Assembly: GCA_019787685.1 (NCBI GenBank)
Contig: JAHNUO010000027.1
Span: 124,001-188,000, forward strand
Length of the DNA stretch: 64,000 bases
Direction: 5' to 3'
From: Chiua virens
Lineage: Eukaryota > Basidiomycota > Agaricomycetes > Boletales > Boletaceae
Below, in pieces: positions 23,823 to 35,604 of this stretch. The notes under the pieces are model-generated. The model did no database searches. It worked only from the letters and a program-made list of their open reading frames with translations, and had not been told where the DNA came from. Numbering within the stretch: position 1 is the stretch's first letter; each line of letters begins with the position of its first letter. The position numbers and the translations under genes were made by a program.

Positions 23823-25308
23823 TGTTACGATAGTGGGTAGGGCCTAGCGTAGACACAAAAGTGCTAAGTACCAAGTGGCTGCAATAACTCAAACAATCAC
23901 CACTTGATATTGTTACAATTTCTTTCTTTTGTCTCACTTGCACCGCTTCACTTTACTTGATACCTAGGTATCCTCGTACGTTCATCCGTGCTCGTTCTAC
24001 TTTCACCTTTGTAACTCCACACTGGCTTTACCTGAGTGCTTACGTTCTTCTGTTCTTGTCATCATCCAATGGCATCGCACTTACTCATTCGATTCTCGTC
24101 ATCACCCGATGACTTCGCATTTGTCATTTCATCTTCGTCATCGTCCGTTGCCTCCGCATCGTATGATTCCCTTTTGATTATCGTGCACTCCTTTTGGCCC
24201 TTTGGCCCTTCCGCTCTTCTGGCCTTCCCCTTTTAGTTACTTGGTCCATGCGCAATTCTTGTAGTATAAATACCTTGCAGCGATACTCATGTACACCAGT
24301 CTTGATCTCCACAATCTAGCTGAGTATCACTGCTCCACTCGGACCCTACCTTGTGACCACTCGACCAGGGACTTCTCTCGTTGTCCCTTGACCAAACACT
24401 CGGACTCTTCATAGTCAACCCTCAACCCTCAACCGTCCCTCGGGTATAGATTCCCAACTGGACAACTCTCAGCAACGCCTGAGTTTTCACTCGTCTCTCT
24501 GGTAGCAATCCGCTGACCAGAAACCTTTGTTCGACTCTTCAGCGCACCATGTATCAAGTGGTGGTTGTTTGAGTTATTGCAGCCACTTGGTACTTGGCGC
24601 TTTTGCGGCTACGCTAGGTCCTACCCGGAACTATCGTAACAGATATGTGGTGCGCTGAAAGAGTTCAAGGAGGGTTACTGGTCAGTGAATTGCTACCAGT
24701 GAGACAAGTTAGAACTCAGGCGTTGCTGAGAGCGTCCTGTTGGGAATCTATACCTGAAGGACCAAAGACTGCCCCTTGTGATTGGGGTGGACCAAGGTGC
24801 TGGACGTTGGTCGCAGCGACGAGGGATGGCTTAGGTTAAGTCCAAAGAGGAGCAGTGATACTAGCTAGATTGCATAGATCAAGACTGAGGTACAGGAGTA
24901 TCACTGCACAGTATTTATACTATGAGGATCGTGCATGGACCAAGGGTCCAAAAGGGTGGCCAGGAAGAGTGGAACAGTCAAAGGGCCAAAAGGAGTCATG
25001 CAGGGCAGAAGCACCAGACGGACAAAAGTATAAAAGGTAAAACATGGAAGCTGTCCAAATGACAGTGGAAGTGAAAGCAATCCCTAACAGATCAGGAAGT
25101 GGAAGAAAGGAGGTGATGATGGAACAACAGGTTGGGCTGAAGTTGTGTAATCAGATCAGAGAAAGAAAGGTAAACAGGGCAAAGGGTTAAGCCCTTGCTG
25201 AGTAATCCAAGGCAAGGGTAAGCCTTGTGGATTGAACGTAGGAGGTACCTGTAGTACTGAGCGTAGTGAAAGCAAAGAAAAAGATGAAGGAAAAGATGAA
25301 TCGTAACA
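23823..25308 (-). repeat. F2 3' LTR (plus-strand left), interrupted
   Basis: tgttacgatagtggg...gatgaatcgtaaca; about 750 bp once the inverted solo LTR 23911-24641 is removed. Its partner is 45377-46133. Confidence 0.9.
23911..24641 (+). mobile_element. Solo LTR of F2, inverted inside F2 3' LTR
   Basis: 731 bp, tgttacaatttctttc...aactatcgtaaca, flanked by gatat at 23906-23910 and 24642-24646. Confidence 0.93.
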
Positions 25309-25320
25309 TTACCCCCCAGC
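25309..25320 (-). other. F2 polypurine tract
   Basis: On the minus strand gctggggggtaa immediately precedes the 3' LTR, the expected plus-strand primer for reverse transcription. Confidence 0.7.
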
Positions 25321-25385
25321 TAAGATCAAAGCACCATGCGAAGATCATCTTCAGAAATTGAACAAATCCCTAACAGGGCTGCCCA

Positions 25386-25816
25386 TCATGTTGGCGTAAC
25401 CCTCGTCATTGATCGGGTCGTCACATGGCAATGCAGAGCAGCAGTCCAGGGATGCAGAGGAGCATCTGGATGGGCGGCGGAGTGGAGGTGCCAGAAGAAT
25501 GGGGCGGCGGTTGTGGCGGCATGCAGAGGAGGAGGAGCCGTTGGATGAGGAGGAGTTGGAGGGGATGATGGGGTGTGGAGAGTGACAGTTCCAGGTAGAT
25601 CTGGCTGCCACCGGGGTAAGTTGGTTGGCCAGGGGAATCCTAGCGCGGACGTGAGGGGGTCGTCCGGGGCAGCAGGACTGATGTGTCTGGGGGACCAGGT
25701 GAGACAAATGGGACATTGATAGTCCCGACATTCAACGCATATGTGCCCAAGTTTGTGGCACTTGTAGCAAGCCTCATGGTAGCAAGGGTGGTTCTCAGGG
25801 AGGTCGACCTGACCGG
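25386..25816 (-). pseudogene. F2 Pol C-terminal extension, zinc-knuckle part
   Basis: Continues, in frame across the L1 insertion, the extension at 31963-32739. It encodes CYKCHKLGHICVEC, a CX2CX4HX4C zinc knuckle, followed by another Cys pair (CPIC). A Pro/His/Ala-rich tail ends at TGA 25386-25388. Zinc knuckles normally sit at the end of Gag; one at the far C-terminus of Pol is unusual and may bind RNA or DNA. Whether it is part of Pol or a separately started protein (ATG at 32726) is not decided by the sequence. Confidence 0.65.
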
Positions 25817-26431
25817 TGTAGGAGTTAAATACCCCCTACGGTTGTAGGATACATTTTCCTTGCTCTTCATCATGTCATATCACCTCCCGTCTCATCTGCC
25901 ATCGACTTCGTGCCAGCCCGGTTTCATTCCTAGCATTTACAGATCATCCAAATCCAATCCAAGTCCAATCCAAGTCAACGCAATCCAATCCGGTTCCATC
26001 CAAGTCAACGCAATCCAATCCGGTTCCATCCATACTCACCCTATGTCAATCCTGTACACTTACTTAGGGTCGGATTACCTTTAACAGTCCTGGGTTATGC
26101 CCAGGACTATAAAACCATGTTTCTAACACAAAAATATTGTCTTTCTGCATTCAGGAGATCTCCTGTTTACTCTCCCGTGTGTGAGTGAGCTGGATAGTTT
26201 TTCTTTTACCTCGTCCTATCGTTCCTCTGTGTCTCATCTACTCGAAACAATACTCTCATCGCCTTGACTCTACCCAGATACTTTTACATCGACCACTTTT
26301 CATTCCAGATCGTTCAGCAGCCTCTACAACTCTTAGACAAACCCGAACCCTTCATTCCTTCAAATATAACCCCCCTTGGGACGAACCTATCGCCCTACCT
26401 TTCTTCATATCACATTTTTAAGTTTTCTACA
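25817..26431 (+). repeat. L1 5' LTR
   Basis: tgtaggagttaaatacc...agttttctaca. It contains the 30-bp tandem duplication absent from the 3' LTR. Confidence 0.88.
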
Positions 26432-26433
26432 AC

Positions 26434-26444
26434 TGGAGCCCACC
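26434..26444 (+). other. L1 primer-binding site candidate
   Basis: tggagcccacc begins two bases after the LTR. TGG complements a tRNA CCA end, unlike the self-complementary sites of F1 and F2. The tRNA is not identified. Confidence 0.5.
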
Positions 26445-26556
26445 ATGAGGGGTGGTTTCAGAAGGTTTGGATTCGGATGTCTTTGCTCTCCTACTGCTTT
26501 TCCTTCATTTGCCACGCACCTCGCCTACACCTGTCCCCGACCCGTACCTTATCTGG

Positions 26557-27171
26557 TGAAGGTAATATATCCTGGCTGTAGTGCAATACTCAGGGGGATT
26601 GAAAGAAATAGAAGAGAGGGTGAAGGAATGCGATTCTGTTCGACCCAGGGACAACACTGAGTTGGTGAACGACGAATAATGGTTTTTGGGTAGTCCGAGA
26701 TGAATCCGGGGCGAATCTGGATTAAAATGGATAGAAAAGCGGACACGGCAGACCGATCCGGATTGAGAAAATATGAGGAGAGCGAGGGAAAACGAATGTT
26801 GACCAAAAATGATGTGAGACAGATGCACACGGGCAAAAGCTACTGTATTTTGTCAATACAGTGAATTTATAGTCCTTGGGAATACCCTCAGACTTGTCCT
26901 AAGTAAGGATAATAATAAAAAAAGAAGGTTTTCGTACGGTATAAAGTTCGAGAGGCACCTGAATGTCCCTGCAAGGGCTGTGTGACATGGTCTAGCCAAT
27001 GCTAAGTATGAATAAGGAGCATCAAAAATAAAATAAAAGAGTCCGAGGCAAAATGGGCACGGATACAGCAATCCGGATGAGTTTGCACAAGCAGACAATC
27101 AGGATCGGGATCGGGTGATGACAGGGTGCAGAAACATGCTATGCGAGCACAGGGAATACCTATTCCCTACA
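26557..27171 (-). mobile_element. LTR of family X inside L1
   Basis: 615 bp, the inverted relative of 20644-21243; plus strand tgaaggtaatatatcc...ggtattccctaca-type ends. The flanks are ctgg and ccag, not identical; both could derive from ccgg by one CpG transition each. Confidence 0.7.
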
Positions 27172-27257
27172 CCAGTTTCACAAACCTTATTTTTTTTTCT
27201 GGATCCAGTTACAATACCTTCTGACTTTTAGTCACCATTCACCCTGCTTGCACCCCT

Positions 27258-28763
27258 GTGCTGCTACTAACCCTTCCTCCGTGTCTCATGATACATCCGC
27301 CCTTAGCTACAAAGGTCATGAGCCCATCAGACAATCAACTGACACCATTTTCATCCATCATGATCGTGGCTAGCATAATCCGGATGCCGTATCAAGGCAC
27401 CCTGGATGCACCAACCTTCAGCAGAAAAGCTTCCCATCTCCAACCATATCTAGATGACGACGACTTTCTTTGCACATGCATTGGACTGCCCCAATCGAAG
27501 AAAGTACGGTGTGCATTGCATTATGTCGATCCCAGTATACATGACCTTTGGGAGATCCTACCTGAAGCAGTTGCCGATCCGCTGGATTGACAAGTGTTCA
27601 TTGTAGCCATCAAGACACTCTACCCGGAACTCGATAACCGGTACTGTTTTGAGGATCTCCAAAATCTCATCAATCACTATTGATCCAAGTCAATGTGCTC
27701 CCTTGATGAGCTGGGGAAGTATATTCGGGAATTTACAAAAATATCATCATTCCTTCTCACCCAACAACGAATAGCAACTCTTGATCAAGACTTTCTTTTT
27801 CTTAGTGGTTTCCCAGTCGATTTACACTACAAGATTCATCGATGGTTAGCGATCCTGCGACTGGATATCCACCCGGATGCCTTGTATGCACTCAATGATG
27901 TTTGTGACGCAGCCGAGTTTCTTTTATCAGGATCACATTCTTATTTTACACTTACACCTTCGCTTTGCCTTCGATCACCTTCACTTTCACTACCTGACAC
28001 TTACAATCCGCTTCCATATAACCGACCCATCTCTTCATCCATTTTTATTTCACCATCAATCCAAGGACTGCCTACTAACTCGCATAGTTCTGCGGTTATC
28101 GCACCGGTTACGGACATCAACCCGTGTGTTGCTCTGTCATCACGACCATTGGTTACGGAATGACCGACGGATTTCACTATCAACCCGACCGTGTTAACTG
28201 AACTGGTCTCACCACTCTCAATCCCAATTGCACCTTGCACAACTGTCATCACGACACCTCTCAGCATCACGGACACACAGTTAGCCTGTCCTTGTGACCT
28301 ACTTGACATTGAACCGGACACTCTGTCATATTCGGTAACAACTCGGCCGGTAGTACATGACACAGCACCACATCCAATCGAAACTGATCGTGATTCGGAC
28401 GATCCATATGACGGATCGGTCGAACCCATAATCAGCTCCGCCATCTCTCTGCTACGAAATACCCCCGTTGTCGTGTCCGCACTCGGTCTCGCATCTGATC
28501 CGGCCTCTCGTCCCAATCCCCCGAAATCACTCTCAAATGCTCCCTATCGACCCATTCCCCATTCATGTCAATCATTTCCCCTTTTCCTACTAAAGCTGCT
28601 TCATCCATGGACCACTATTATACCGAGTCAGGCATTACCGGCTGGTAATATCATTTCGATCTGCAGTATACACGAGCCGCCTCGGCTGTACCCTGACCAT
28701 CCCAGGCATTCATTTTTATCTATTTTTGTTTCATACCCGCACAAGACTAACATTTTAGGATGA
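27258..28763 (+). pseudogene. Decayed gag-like gene of L1
   Basis: One frame of about 500 codons with in-frame TGA near 27588, 27681 and 28161. The N-terminal half resembles the Gag/DUF4100-type proteins seen beside basidiomycete Gypsy elements: TFSRKASHLQPYLDDDD, then YPELDNRYCFEDLQNLI, a helical segment ELGKYIREFTKISSFLL, and ALNDVCDAAEFLL. The second half is Pro/Thr/Ser-rich without a recognisable domain or zinc knuckle. The assignment rests on recognition of the style of the protein, not on a search. Confidence 0.55.
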
Positions 28764-29937
28764 ACGAGTGTCAGCTGGTTTGTAAGGGATCATCATGATC
28801 TGCCAGCTGAGACAGTCCTAACCAGTCATATCCAGATCGCTGCTGTTTGCATACCCCCAAGGCCCACAAAACATCTGAACGTTCATGCGGGCACCTTTCA
28901 ACTACTCATTCTACCTACACACATGTCCTTACCCCATCTTAATCCACTTCCTTCTTGCATTTGTTCACCTGCGTTCCTGTCATTCATTATTCAAGTTCCC
29001 CTCGTTCACATCCGGTCTTCTGTTACAGCTGCTTTGCCTTTGTTCTCACCATCTGCCTTGGCAGCCGGTTTCATCGCAGAGCCTTCAAAACTGAATCCAC
29101 CTATTCCTCATCTGTCACTGCTTAATCTGCGAGTACATATAACGCTTTCCTTGCGTACTTTCAATGCCCGGGAGGTCATCATTTCAAGTTCCCCTCGGTG
29201 TGAGCTTGGTTGGTACCTAATACCAAGCTCAGTTTTTCACGTTTTTAGTCACATAACACACACACTTTCGATGCCATCTGCTTGTATACGGATCCGCTTC
29301 TGTGCATTACTAACCAGTTCATTGATTTTATAGTTCAACCTGATGATCTGCCATTGTTAGTTGATGTCGCGACTACTTGGCAATGGTCCAAGCATCGTCT
29401 CAAAGCATAAAACATAAAGTCAGCCATATGATACGTATCCGTCTCTACCCAGGGATTCAACCGGCGCTCTCTATCTCACCCCGGGATTCGATCCGGTGCC
29501 TCTAAAACAACGAAAACTGCCGCTAAACACACAGACAATTCATATGATACACTCTTTCCTTCGATATAACAAGACAGAAAAATAAAACAATGAAACCATC
29601 CATATACTGCCAGTTCCTTTGCCTTCAATCATAACCGTTGTTATTTAGATATTCACCTTTGCTACTACTTCTTTTGTCTCATCCCAAACCGAATACTGTT
29701 ATATGCAATCCGGCTGCTCGGCAAAGCAATTTGTGCAGGTATAGACTTGAAAGATGACCAAAGAAGACAAGCCGGATGGACAACCGCACCCCATATTAAT
29801 TATTCTCATGTCTTTTCACTCACATTTCGTTTTATTGATCACTTTCCATTTGTTGCTTAATTAGGGATCATGACTGGATTGGACAGAGGACACAGATCGA
29901 TTGCTATACTACGACACAGCGGGAACGACGACTCTAT
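28764..29937. other. L1 interior, no gene recognised
   Basis: No convincing frame. The string caagttcccctcg occurs near 28995 and 29188 and again at the 3' LTR border (31363), so it may be a duplicated end sequence. Around 29450-29510 two segments, gggattcaaccggcgc and gggattcgatccggtgc, resemble tRNA T-arms but have no tRNA around them. Confidence 0.4.
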
Positions 29938-31224
29938 CTACAGAAGCCGTAGTATGGCCTTCACCTTCTCCAATTCAGCCTCCTTCGACGCGATTGCTGT
30001 TCCTTTATCCGCCAACTGCATCTCGAGTGTCTTGTACTCGGTTTTGGAGGCGAGCAGCTCTGCCTCCATAGCAAGCATGGCTCGTTTGGCCGCATCAACC
30101 TGAGAGCGTGTGGGTCCGTCTTGACCCAGTGTCTTCTGCTTCTTCTTGGGGCCCGTATCCTCTTCCTCCTCGTTGCCCACGATGGATACCTTAGCCTTAG
30201 GACGTGGCTTCGGCCTTGCCTTGCACATATCTGGAACCAGATTGGGTGATTCTGCAAAGAGTTGGCGCAGTGGTACAAATACCACTGGTTTTTGCGAAGC
30301 TAAACCGTGTATTAATACATGCGGACTGATGAGCAACACATTATTACTCACCTGGGACCCTCGTTGCTTCTGCCTTCCTATCCATCTTCACCCTCTTGCC
30401 ACCACGTCTGCTTGAATAGGTGCAGCTCTGGTGGTCCTTTCCACAGTGTCTGCATACATGACTGGGGACCCCAAAGCAGGGGTACCCTGCACCTTTGCAC
30501 TGCTCGCACGGCACCTCGTGGTCAATGTCGCCTTCCTCCCACAGCGAATCAGTATGGGTTGGCGGGATACTCTTGGCCATGCTGCTTTTGACAATGATCG
30601 GCTTGTCCTCGTCCTCCAACTTGTTCTCCATCACGATATGATGCTGTGCGTATAACCTAGTTAGCATCGCGTGTACCGGATATGTATCTGGACACGCACC
30701 TTCCATTTCTCTCTCCCCTCTGGCACTTTCCCCTTCTCCTCACGCCTCCTTCACGCCTTCTCGTCTCCCGTGTCCTCTCATTCCTCACTCTCGTGCACTG
30801 CTGCCATTGCCTTCGCCACATCATCAGCTGCCTTTTGTAGCTTCTTGGCTGCATCCCACCATTCCATCGCCTTCTGTGACTCTTGAATCGTGAGGGTGAC
30901 CGCATTGTCAACCCGAGCCTCGACGCTGGCGTCCCGAGCCTGTCAAAGGCAATCACTGAGATGTTTCTGTCAAAACAAATAGTTCACGGTTAGTACACAA
31001 CGAGACATGATCGGTTAACTATGTACCAGGATCTCATCCCATTCCTCTCGCCACATCATCTGCTCCTCAGCCAGGTCCTCCCTATCGTCTGGGATCGTCT
31101 TCGTGAAGTCCCTGGCACATCCATTCGCATGCTTCAGCTCCGTCTCGGTGAAGACATGTGGTTCATACGGATCGACCACTTTCTGTGTGTCCACGTATTT
31201 GAGGATCGACTCAGTGTACAACAT
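29938..31224 (-). pseudogene. Antisense gene in L1: Zn2Cys6-like and coiled coil
   Basis: Read on the minus strand. A first exon (31224-31027, MLYTESILKYVDTQKVVDPY...) ends at a GT donor and is followed by an intron with gtactaacc as branch-like site and acceptor ctttgacag (30940). An Ala/Lys-rich helical stretch with two TGA codons comes next. Then comes 30706-30344 with Cys spacing CX2CX6CX7CX2CX6C (CEQCKGAGYPC ... CRHCGKDHQSC), which fits the fungal Zn(II)2Cys6 cluster. Last is 30351-29938 with a KKKQK basic patch and a coiled coil (LASKTEYKTLEMQLADKG). The introns mark it as a nuclear gene rather than a retroelement gene. The full exon structure is uncertain. Confidence 0.5.
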
Positions 31225-31377
31225 AGTGGAAGTTTAAAAGATAAAAGGAATGGGAGAGCAGTGTGGACGCGACACATTCAAGTAATGTCCAGTGGCGCAT
31301 TGTTCAGTTTTCAAACCCAGCTCGCGCGTACATCATGTGACCGACTGAGGACAGTTGGCATCCAAGTTCCCCTCGGG

Positions 31378-31962
31378 TGTAGGAGTTAGATACCCCCTAT
31401 GGTTGTAGGATACATTTTCCTTGCTCTTCATCATGTCATATCACCTCCCATCTCATCTGCCATCGACTTCGTGCCAGCCCGGTTTCATTCCTAGCATTTA
31501 CAGATCATCCAAATCCAATCCAAGTCCAATCCAAGTCAACGCAATCCAATCCGGTTCCATCCATACTCACCCTATGTCAATCCTGTACACTTACTTAGGG
31601 TCGGATTACCTTTAACAGTCCTGGGTTATGCCCAGGACTATAAAACCATGTTTCTAACACAAAAATATTGTCTTTCTGCATTCAGGAGATCTCCTGTTTA
31701 CTCTCCCGTGTGTGAGTGAGCTGGATAGTTTTTCTTTTACCTCGTCCTATCGTTCCTCTGTGTCTCATCTACTTGAAACAATACTCTCATCGCCTTGACT
31801 CTACCCGGATACTTTTACATCAACCACTTTTCATTCCAGATCGTTCAGCAGCCTCTAGGACTCTTAGACAAACCCAAACCCTTCATTCCTTCAAATATAA
31901 CCCCCCTCGGGATGAACCTATCGCCCTACCTTTCTTCATATCATGTTTTTAAGTTTTCTACA
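31378..31962 (+). repeat. L1 3' LTR
   Basis: tgtaggagttagatacc...agttttctaca followed by ccgg. Confidence 0.88.
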
Positions 31963-32739
31963 CCGGTTTGGAACATGTGTTCTGCTTCAGCTCGGTTACA
32001 AGCCTTGATCTCCTCGGGAGAGAAGGGAAGAGAGGAGGCGGAGGGGGTAGACAGAGAGGGAGCAAGGGAAGCAAGTGGTTGGTCGAGGCGGAGGGAGAGT
32101 TCCACCTGATAGCGGTAGAGGTCGGCGAGGAATTCACCCATTTGCATTTGGTGTAGGGTGTGTTTGAGGAACGCGTGGAGTTTGTCATGGATTTGGCTAG
32201 TAAGGGCCGAGAGGAGGTAGGTGTTGGCCATTGGCCCATGGAGGTTGGCCCGGACGAGGGCGAGTTGCTCGTTCTGTAAATATGCCGAGTAAAGGGTGTG
32301 GAGAGGGGATTCGAGGTCAAGATGGTGTTCAATGGGGAACACCATGCTAGGGTCGAGGATGAGGGCTTGCATGCAAGCAAAGTAGTCAGGGGAGAGCATA
32401 GAGGCCTGGATAGAGTGTGAATGAAAAGGCAAGTCTACCGCGACGAGAGGAGGACGAACATGGTGAATAGAATAAGGAGTGCAAGTGCATATGCTTGCTG
32501 TTCCCCATCCTGTGGAAGCAACCACAGAATTGGCTGGAGAAACGGGTTGGGTGGACTCCGTGAGGGAGGATTCAGAGAAGAGGGAGGGAGCATCCGAGGA
32601 GCAGAGTGATGGTGGGGGAACAGGGAGTGGCAAGGTGATGTGAGGGATGTCAATGGTGGGAGTGAAGACAGGGACCAGAGTGGTGTCGGATTCGAAGTCA
32701 GGGGTAGAGCAAGAGTGGTAGGCCATAACAGTTCTGATA
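31963..32739 (-). pseudogene. F2 Pol C-terminal extension, first part
   Basis: Open without a stop directly after the chromodomain and a Pro-rich linker. An internal ATG at 32726 opens a 250-codon stretch beginning MAYHSCSTPDFESD, Pro/Ser-rich at first. A helical, Gag-like segment follows (NTYLLSALTSQIHDKLHAFL; MGEFLADLYRYQVELSLRLD). The frame reads through the L1 target site into the zinc-knuckle part at 25816-25386. The arrangement of a helical domain plus C-terminal zinc knuckle looks like a second Gag-type protein placed after integrase. No known family assigned. Confidence 0.6.
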
Positions 32740-34211
32740 CGGACTGGTGGCAGTTGGAGTGGTGAGCGTGGTGGTCGAGGTGGTGGAAGGGCTGAAAGGC
32801 GGGAGACTGAGGGGAAATCCTTGGGGTAGAGACATTTATAAGCATCAATGGCTTCCTTGACATTTCCTAGATTGGCCTCAGGCTCCCACGAGTCGTCAGA
32901 GGCGGAGTAGCCCTTCCAGCAGATCAGGAACTTGCGGTTGCACGAGTTCTGGTTGTGATGGAGGATTCACTCGATTTCATATTCCTCTTCACCAGCTATA
33001 AGGTCCAGCAGAGGTTTTGGGAAGTTTGGTCCATAGATCTCCGTTTCCAGATATGGGGAAAGGAGAGAGGCATGGAAGACTGGGTGGATTTTCCAGGTCT
33101 TGGAGAGGCAGAGACGGTAGGTGAGTGGGGAGAGGACCTCTGTGATTGTGAAGGGTCCTTTGCAGTGTGATGTGAGTTTCAGGGAGATAAGCTCCCATTT
33201 CAAATTGTGGGCTTCCAGCCAGACCTGATCACCTTTGGAGAAGGGTTTGAATTTCCTAAAGGAGCAAGCTTTCATGGCCTGGCAGGTGAGTTCATGTGTG
33301 GTGAGGGCTTCGTCGCGGGCAGCAGAGAGGGTTTTGAGGCATTCCTCAACAGTGGGGAGTTTGGTTTCCGCGATGATAGTGGGCAAGGGATGGGGTTCAT
33401 AACCCATCATCAAGAAGAATGGTGATTTGCCAGTGACAGAGTGGGGGCAGTGGTTGTGGGCAAATTCGGCCATAGGGAGTAGGTCGGCCCATTTCTCCAG
33501 ATTGTTTTGACAATACATATGGAGATATGTCTCAACTTCTTGGTTGATGCATTCTGTCTCACCATCAGATTGAGGATGGTAGGCGGTGGAGAGGAAGAGG
33601 CGGTATCTGATGAGTTGGGAGAGCTCTTTTGCAAATGCAGAAGCAAACTGCGGACCATGGTCAGAGATGATCTTGTCATAGAGGCTGAATTGCGTGTGGA
33701 CCTTGTGAAAAAAGAGGCAGGCTATACCTGCAGAGTCGGTGGTTTTCACCATAGGGCAAAGGATTATCCCCTTCATAAGGCCATGGTCTACCACGACCAT
33801 GAGAGAGTCATAGCCCTCCATGGAGATGGGGAGATCCGTGATGAGATCCACAGAGATGTTCTGGAAAGCCTGAGGGTGAGTGCACGCAGAAGGAATCGGG
33901 GAGAGTGGAGGTGTGGTAGGGTGAGTGTTGACCTTGTGCTGTTGGCATGAGGCACAACTGGAGATGTAGGAACGGATGAAGGAGGCAAGGCCAGGCCACC
34001 AGAATTTGGCGGCGACCAGCTGGCGAGTTTTCAAGAAGCCAGGGTGTCCGGCGGTGTGGGAGTCGTGGTGGTGGGCAACAATTTGTTGCTGGAGTTCCTG
34101 GTTAGGTGGGACGTAGATGTGACCTTGGTAGGTCAGGACACCGGCATCATACATAGTGCCAGTCGGAGAGGCAGGAGCAGAATGACGGTGGGAGGCCACC
34201 ATCCGTGGCAT
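32740..34211 (-). pseudogene. F2 integrase and chromodomain
   Basis: Zinc-binding region (HDSHTAGHPGFLKTRQLVAAK, CASC), catalytic core (VDLITDLP; SDHGPQFAS; YHPQSDGETECINQEVE) and C-terminal domain with KGPFTITEV. SDHG and TEC stand where intact relatives have SDRG and SER, both explained by CpG change. The chromodomain is LICWKGYSASDDSWEP. A TGA at the end of the 32967-34211 frame sits just before it, at the position of a likely Trp or Arg. The preceding RNase H end overlaps in another frame near 34150, so one frameshift is present. Confidence 0.88.
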
Positions 34212-35604
34212 TGAGGGTATCCAGGATAAGTGGATTTGTGGCTGAGGAGCAGGAGATCAAGTCCTGGAGATCCATGGTGACCAGGTTGACGAAGATATTG
34301 TCCAGGAGGAGTGTGACATCCTTGTTATCTGAGTCTGAGGTAATATGATCAGGACAGCGGGAGAGTGCATCCAGACCATTGAGGAGTTTGCCTGGCACAT
34401 GAGAGAACGTGAGGTTGAAGTTGGCAAGGTTGAGAAGCCAGTGGGCTTGATGACGGTTGAGATTTTGGGGTTGTCAGAAATAGGTAAGGTTTTTGTGATC
34501 CAAGAAGATGGTCACAGGGGTGGTGCTACCATGGAGGTAGTGGTGCCAGGCTTTAAGGGATCTAATGATGGCAAGTAGTTTGTGGTCATAGATGTTGTAG
34601 TTCCTTTCCGCAGCGTTGAAAGACTGCGAAAGGTAGGAGCAAGGTTTCCAGTTGCTGTTTGAGTCGGTCTGGAGGAGGACACCACCCAATGCAAATTTAG
34701 AAGCATCGGTGGCAATAGCAAAGAGTTGAGAGGTATCCAGGAAATAAAGGACTGGATCAGAGGTAAAAGCCTTTTTAAGACATTTGAAGGCAGTGATCTG
34801 GGTTGAACCCCAGGTCCAAGGTGCGTCTTTCTTGGTAAGATCAACAAGAGGGCAGGTGATGGTGGAGTAGTCCGGAATGAACCGGCAGTAGAAGTTGGCG
34901 AAGCCCATGAACGATTGGATGTCCTTGAGCTTGGTCAGAGTAGGCCAGTCGGCAATGCCAGCGACCTTGATGGGGTCCATGGTGAGTTCACCAGGGTGAG
35001 CACTCATGCCGAGATATTCCACTTCAGTGATGGCGAAGTGGCATTTCTCGAGCTTGAAGTGAAGGTCGAGTTCCTTCATGCAAGTGAGAATGCGTTTGGT
35101 GTGTTTGGTGTGTGTTGCGTCATCTTCGGAGAAGATGAGGAGGTTGTCCATGTAGATGACGAGCCATCCTTCGGCGATCATGTTGCGGAAGGAGTCGTTC
35201 ATGAAATGCTGGAACGTGGCAGGAGAGTTTGTCAGTCCGAAGAACATGACTGTAGGTTCGAAGAGACCGTGGTGTGTGATGAACGTGGCTTTCCATTGGT
35301 GTCCGTCTTTGATACGGACATTGTTGTAGCCCCATCGGATGTCAAACTTTGTGAAAAGCTTGGCATCTTTCAGCTTATCAATGAGGTCGGAGATGAGGGG
35401 AAGGGGGTAGGCATCGCAAACGGTATGTTCATTGACATAGTGGTAGTCCTGGCAAGGGCAGAGTTTGCCATCCTTTTTCTTGACGAAGAAGAAGGGAGAG
35501 GCCTGAGGTGAATTGGAGGGGCGGATCTTGCCGTTGGCAAGGTGTTCATCGATAAAGTCATCGGTGGCCTTGTGCTCATTGGGAGACAAGGGGTAGACCT
35601 TTCC
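34150..35604 (-). pseudogene. F2 reverse transcriptase and RNase H
   Basis: RT fingers and palm (FFFVKKKDGKL, LFTKFDIRWGYNNVRI, MFFGLTNSPATFQHFM). The catalytic loop reads VIYMDNLLIF: the second Asp of the YxDD motif is Asn, from GAC-GAC to GAC-AAC, a CpA change. RNase H follows (ATDASKFALGGVLLQ, DHKNLTYF) with a TGA at about 34473 that fits CGA to TGA, then LDALSRCPDH. E3 inserted immediately before the segment VYPLSPNEHKATDDF, and the flanking frame joins across it. Confidence 0.9.

Larger units (their letters stand above)
25817..31962 (+). mobile_element. LTR element L1 without reverse transcriptase
   Basis: LTRs 25817-26431 and 31378-31962 (615 and 585 bp; the former has one extra 30-bp tandem unit of ggttccatccaagtcaac). 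Target duplication ccgg (ccggt if the shared t is counted) at 25813-25816 and 31963-31966. The interior has a decayed gag-like frame on the plus strand and an antisense gene, but no protease, RT, integrase or chromodomain that I can find. It is therefore non-autonomous, of the large-retrotransposon-derivative kind, and probably mobilised by a relative. TATA (gactataaaacc near 26105) and a tRNA-type primer site put it on the plus strand. Confidence 0.85.

Noticed and set aside
29450..29520. Two tRNA T-arm-like segments (gggattcaaccggcgc, gggattcgatccggtgc)
   Set aside because: No acceptor stem, D-arm or anticodon arm can be placed around them.
34915..35511. 198-codon plus-strand frame opposite the F2 reverse transcriptase
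   Set aside because: Mirror of the RT coding strand with no recognisable motif.
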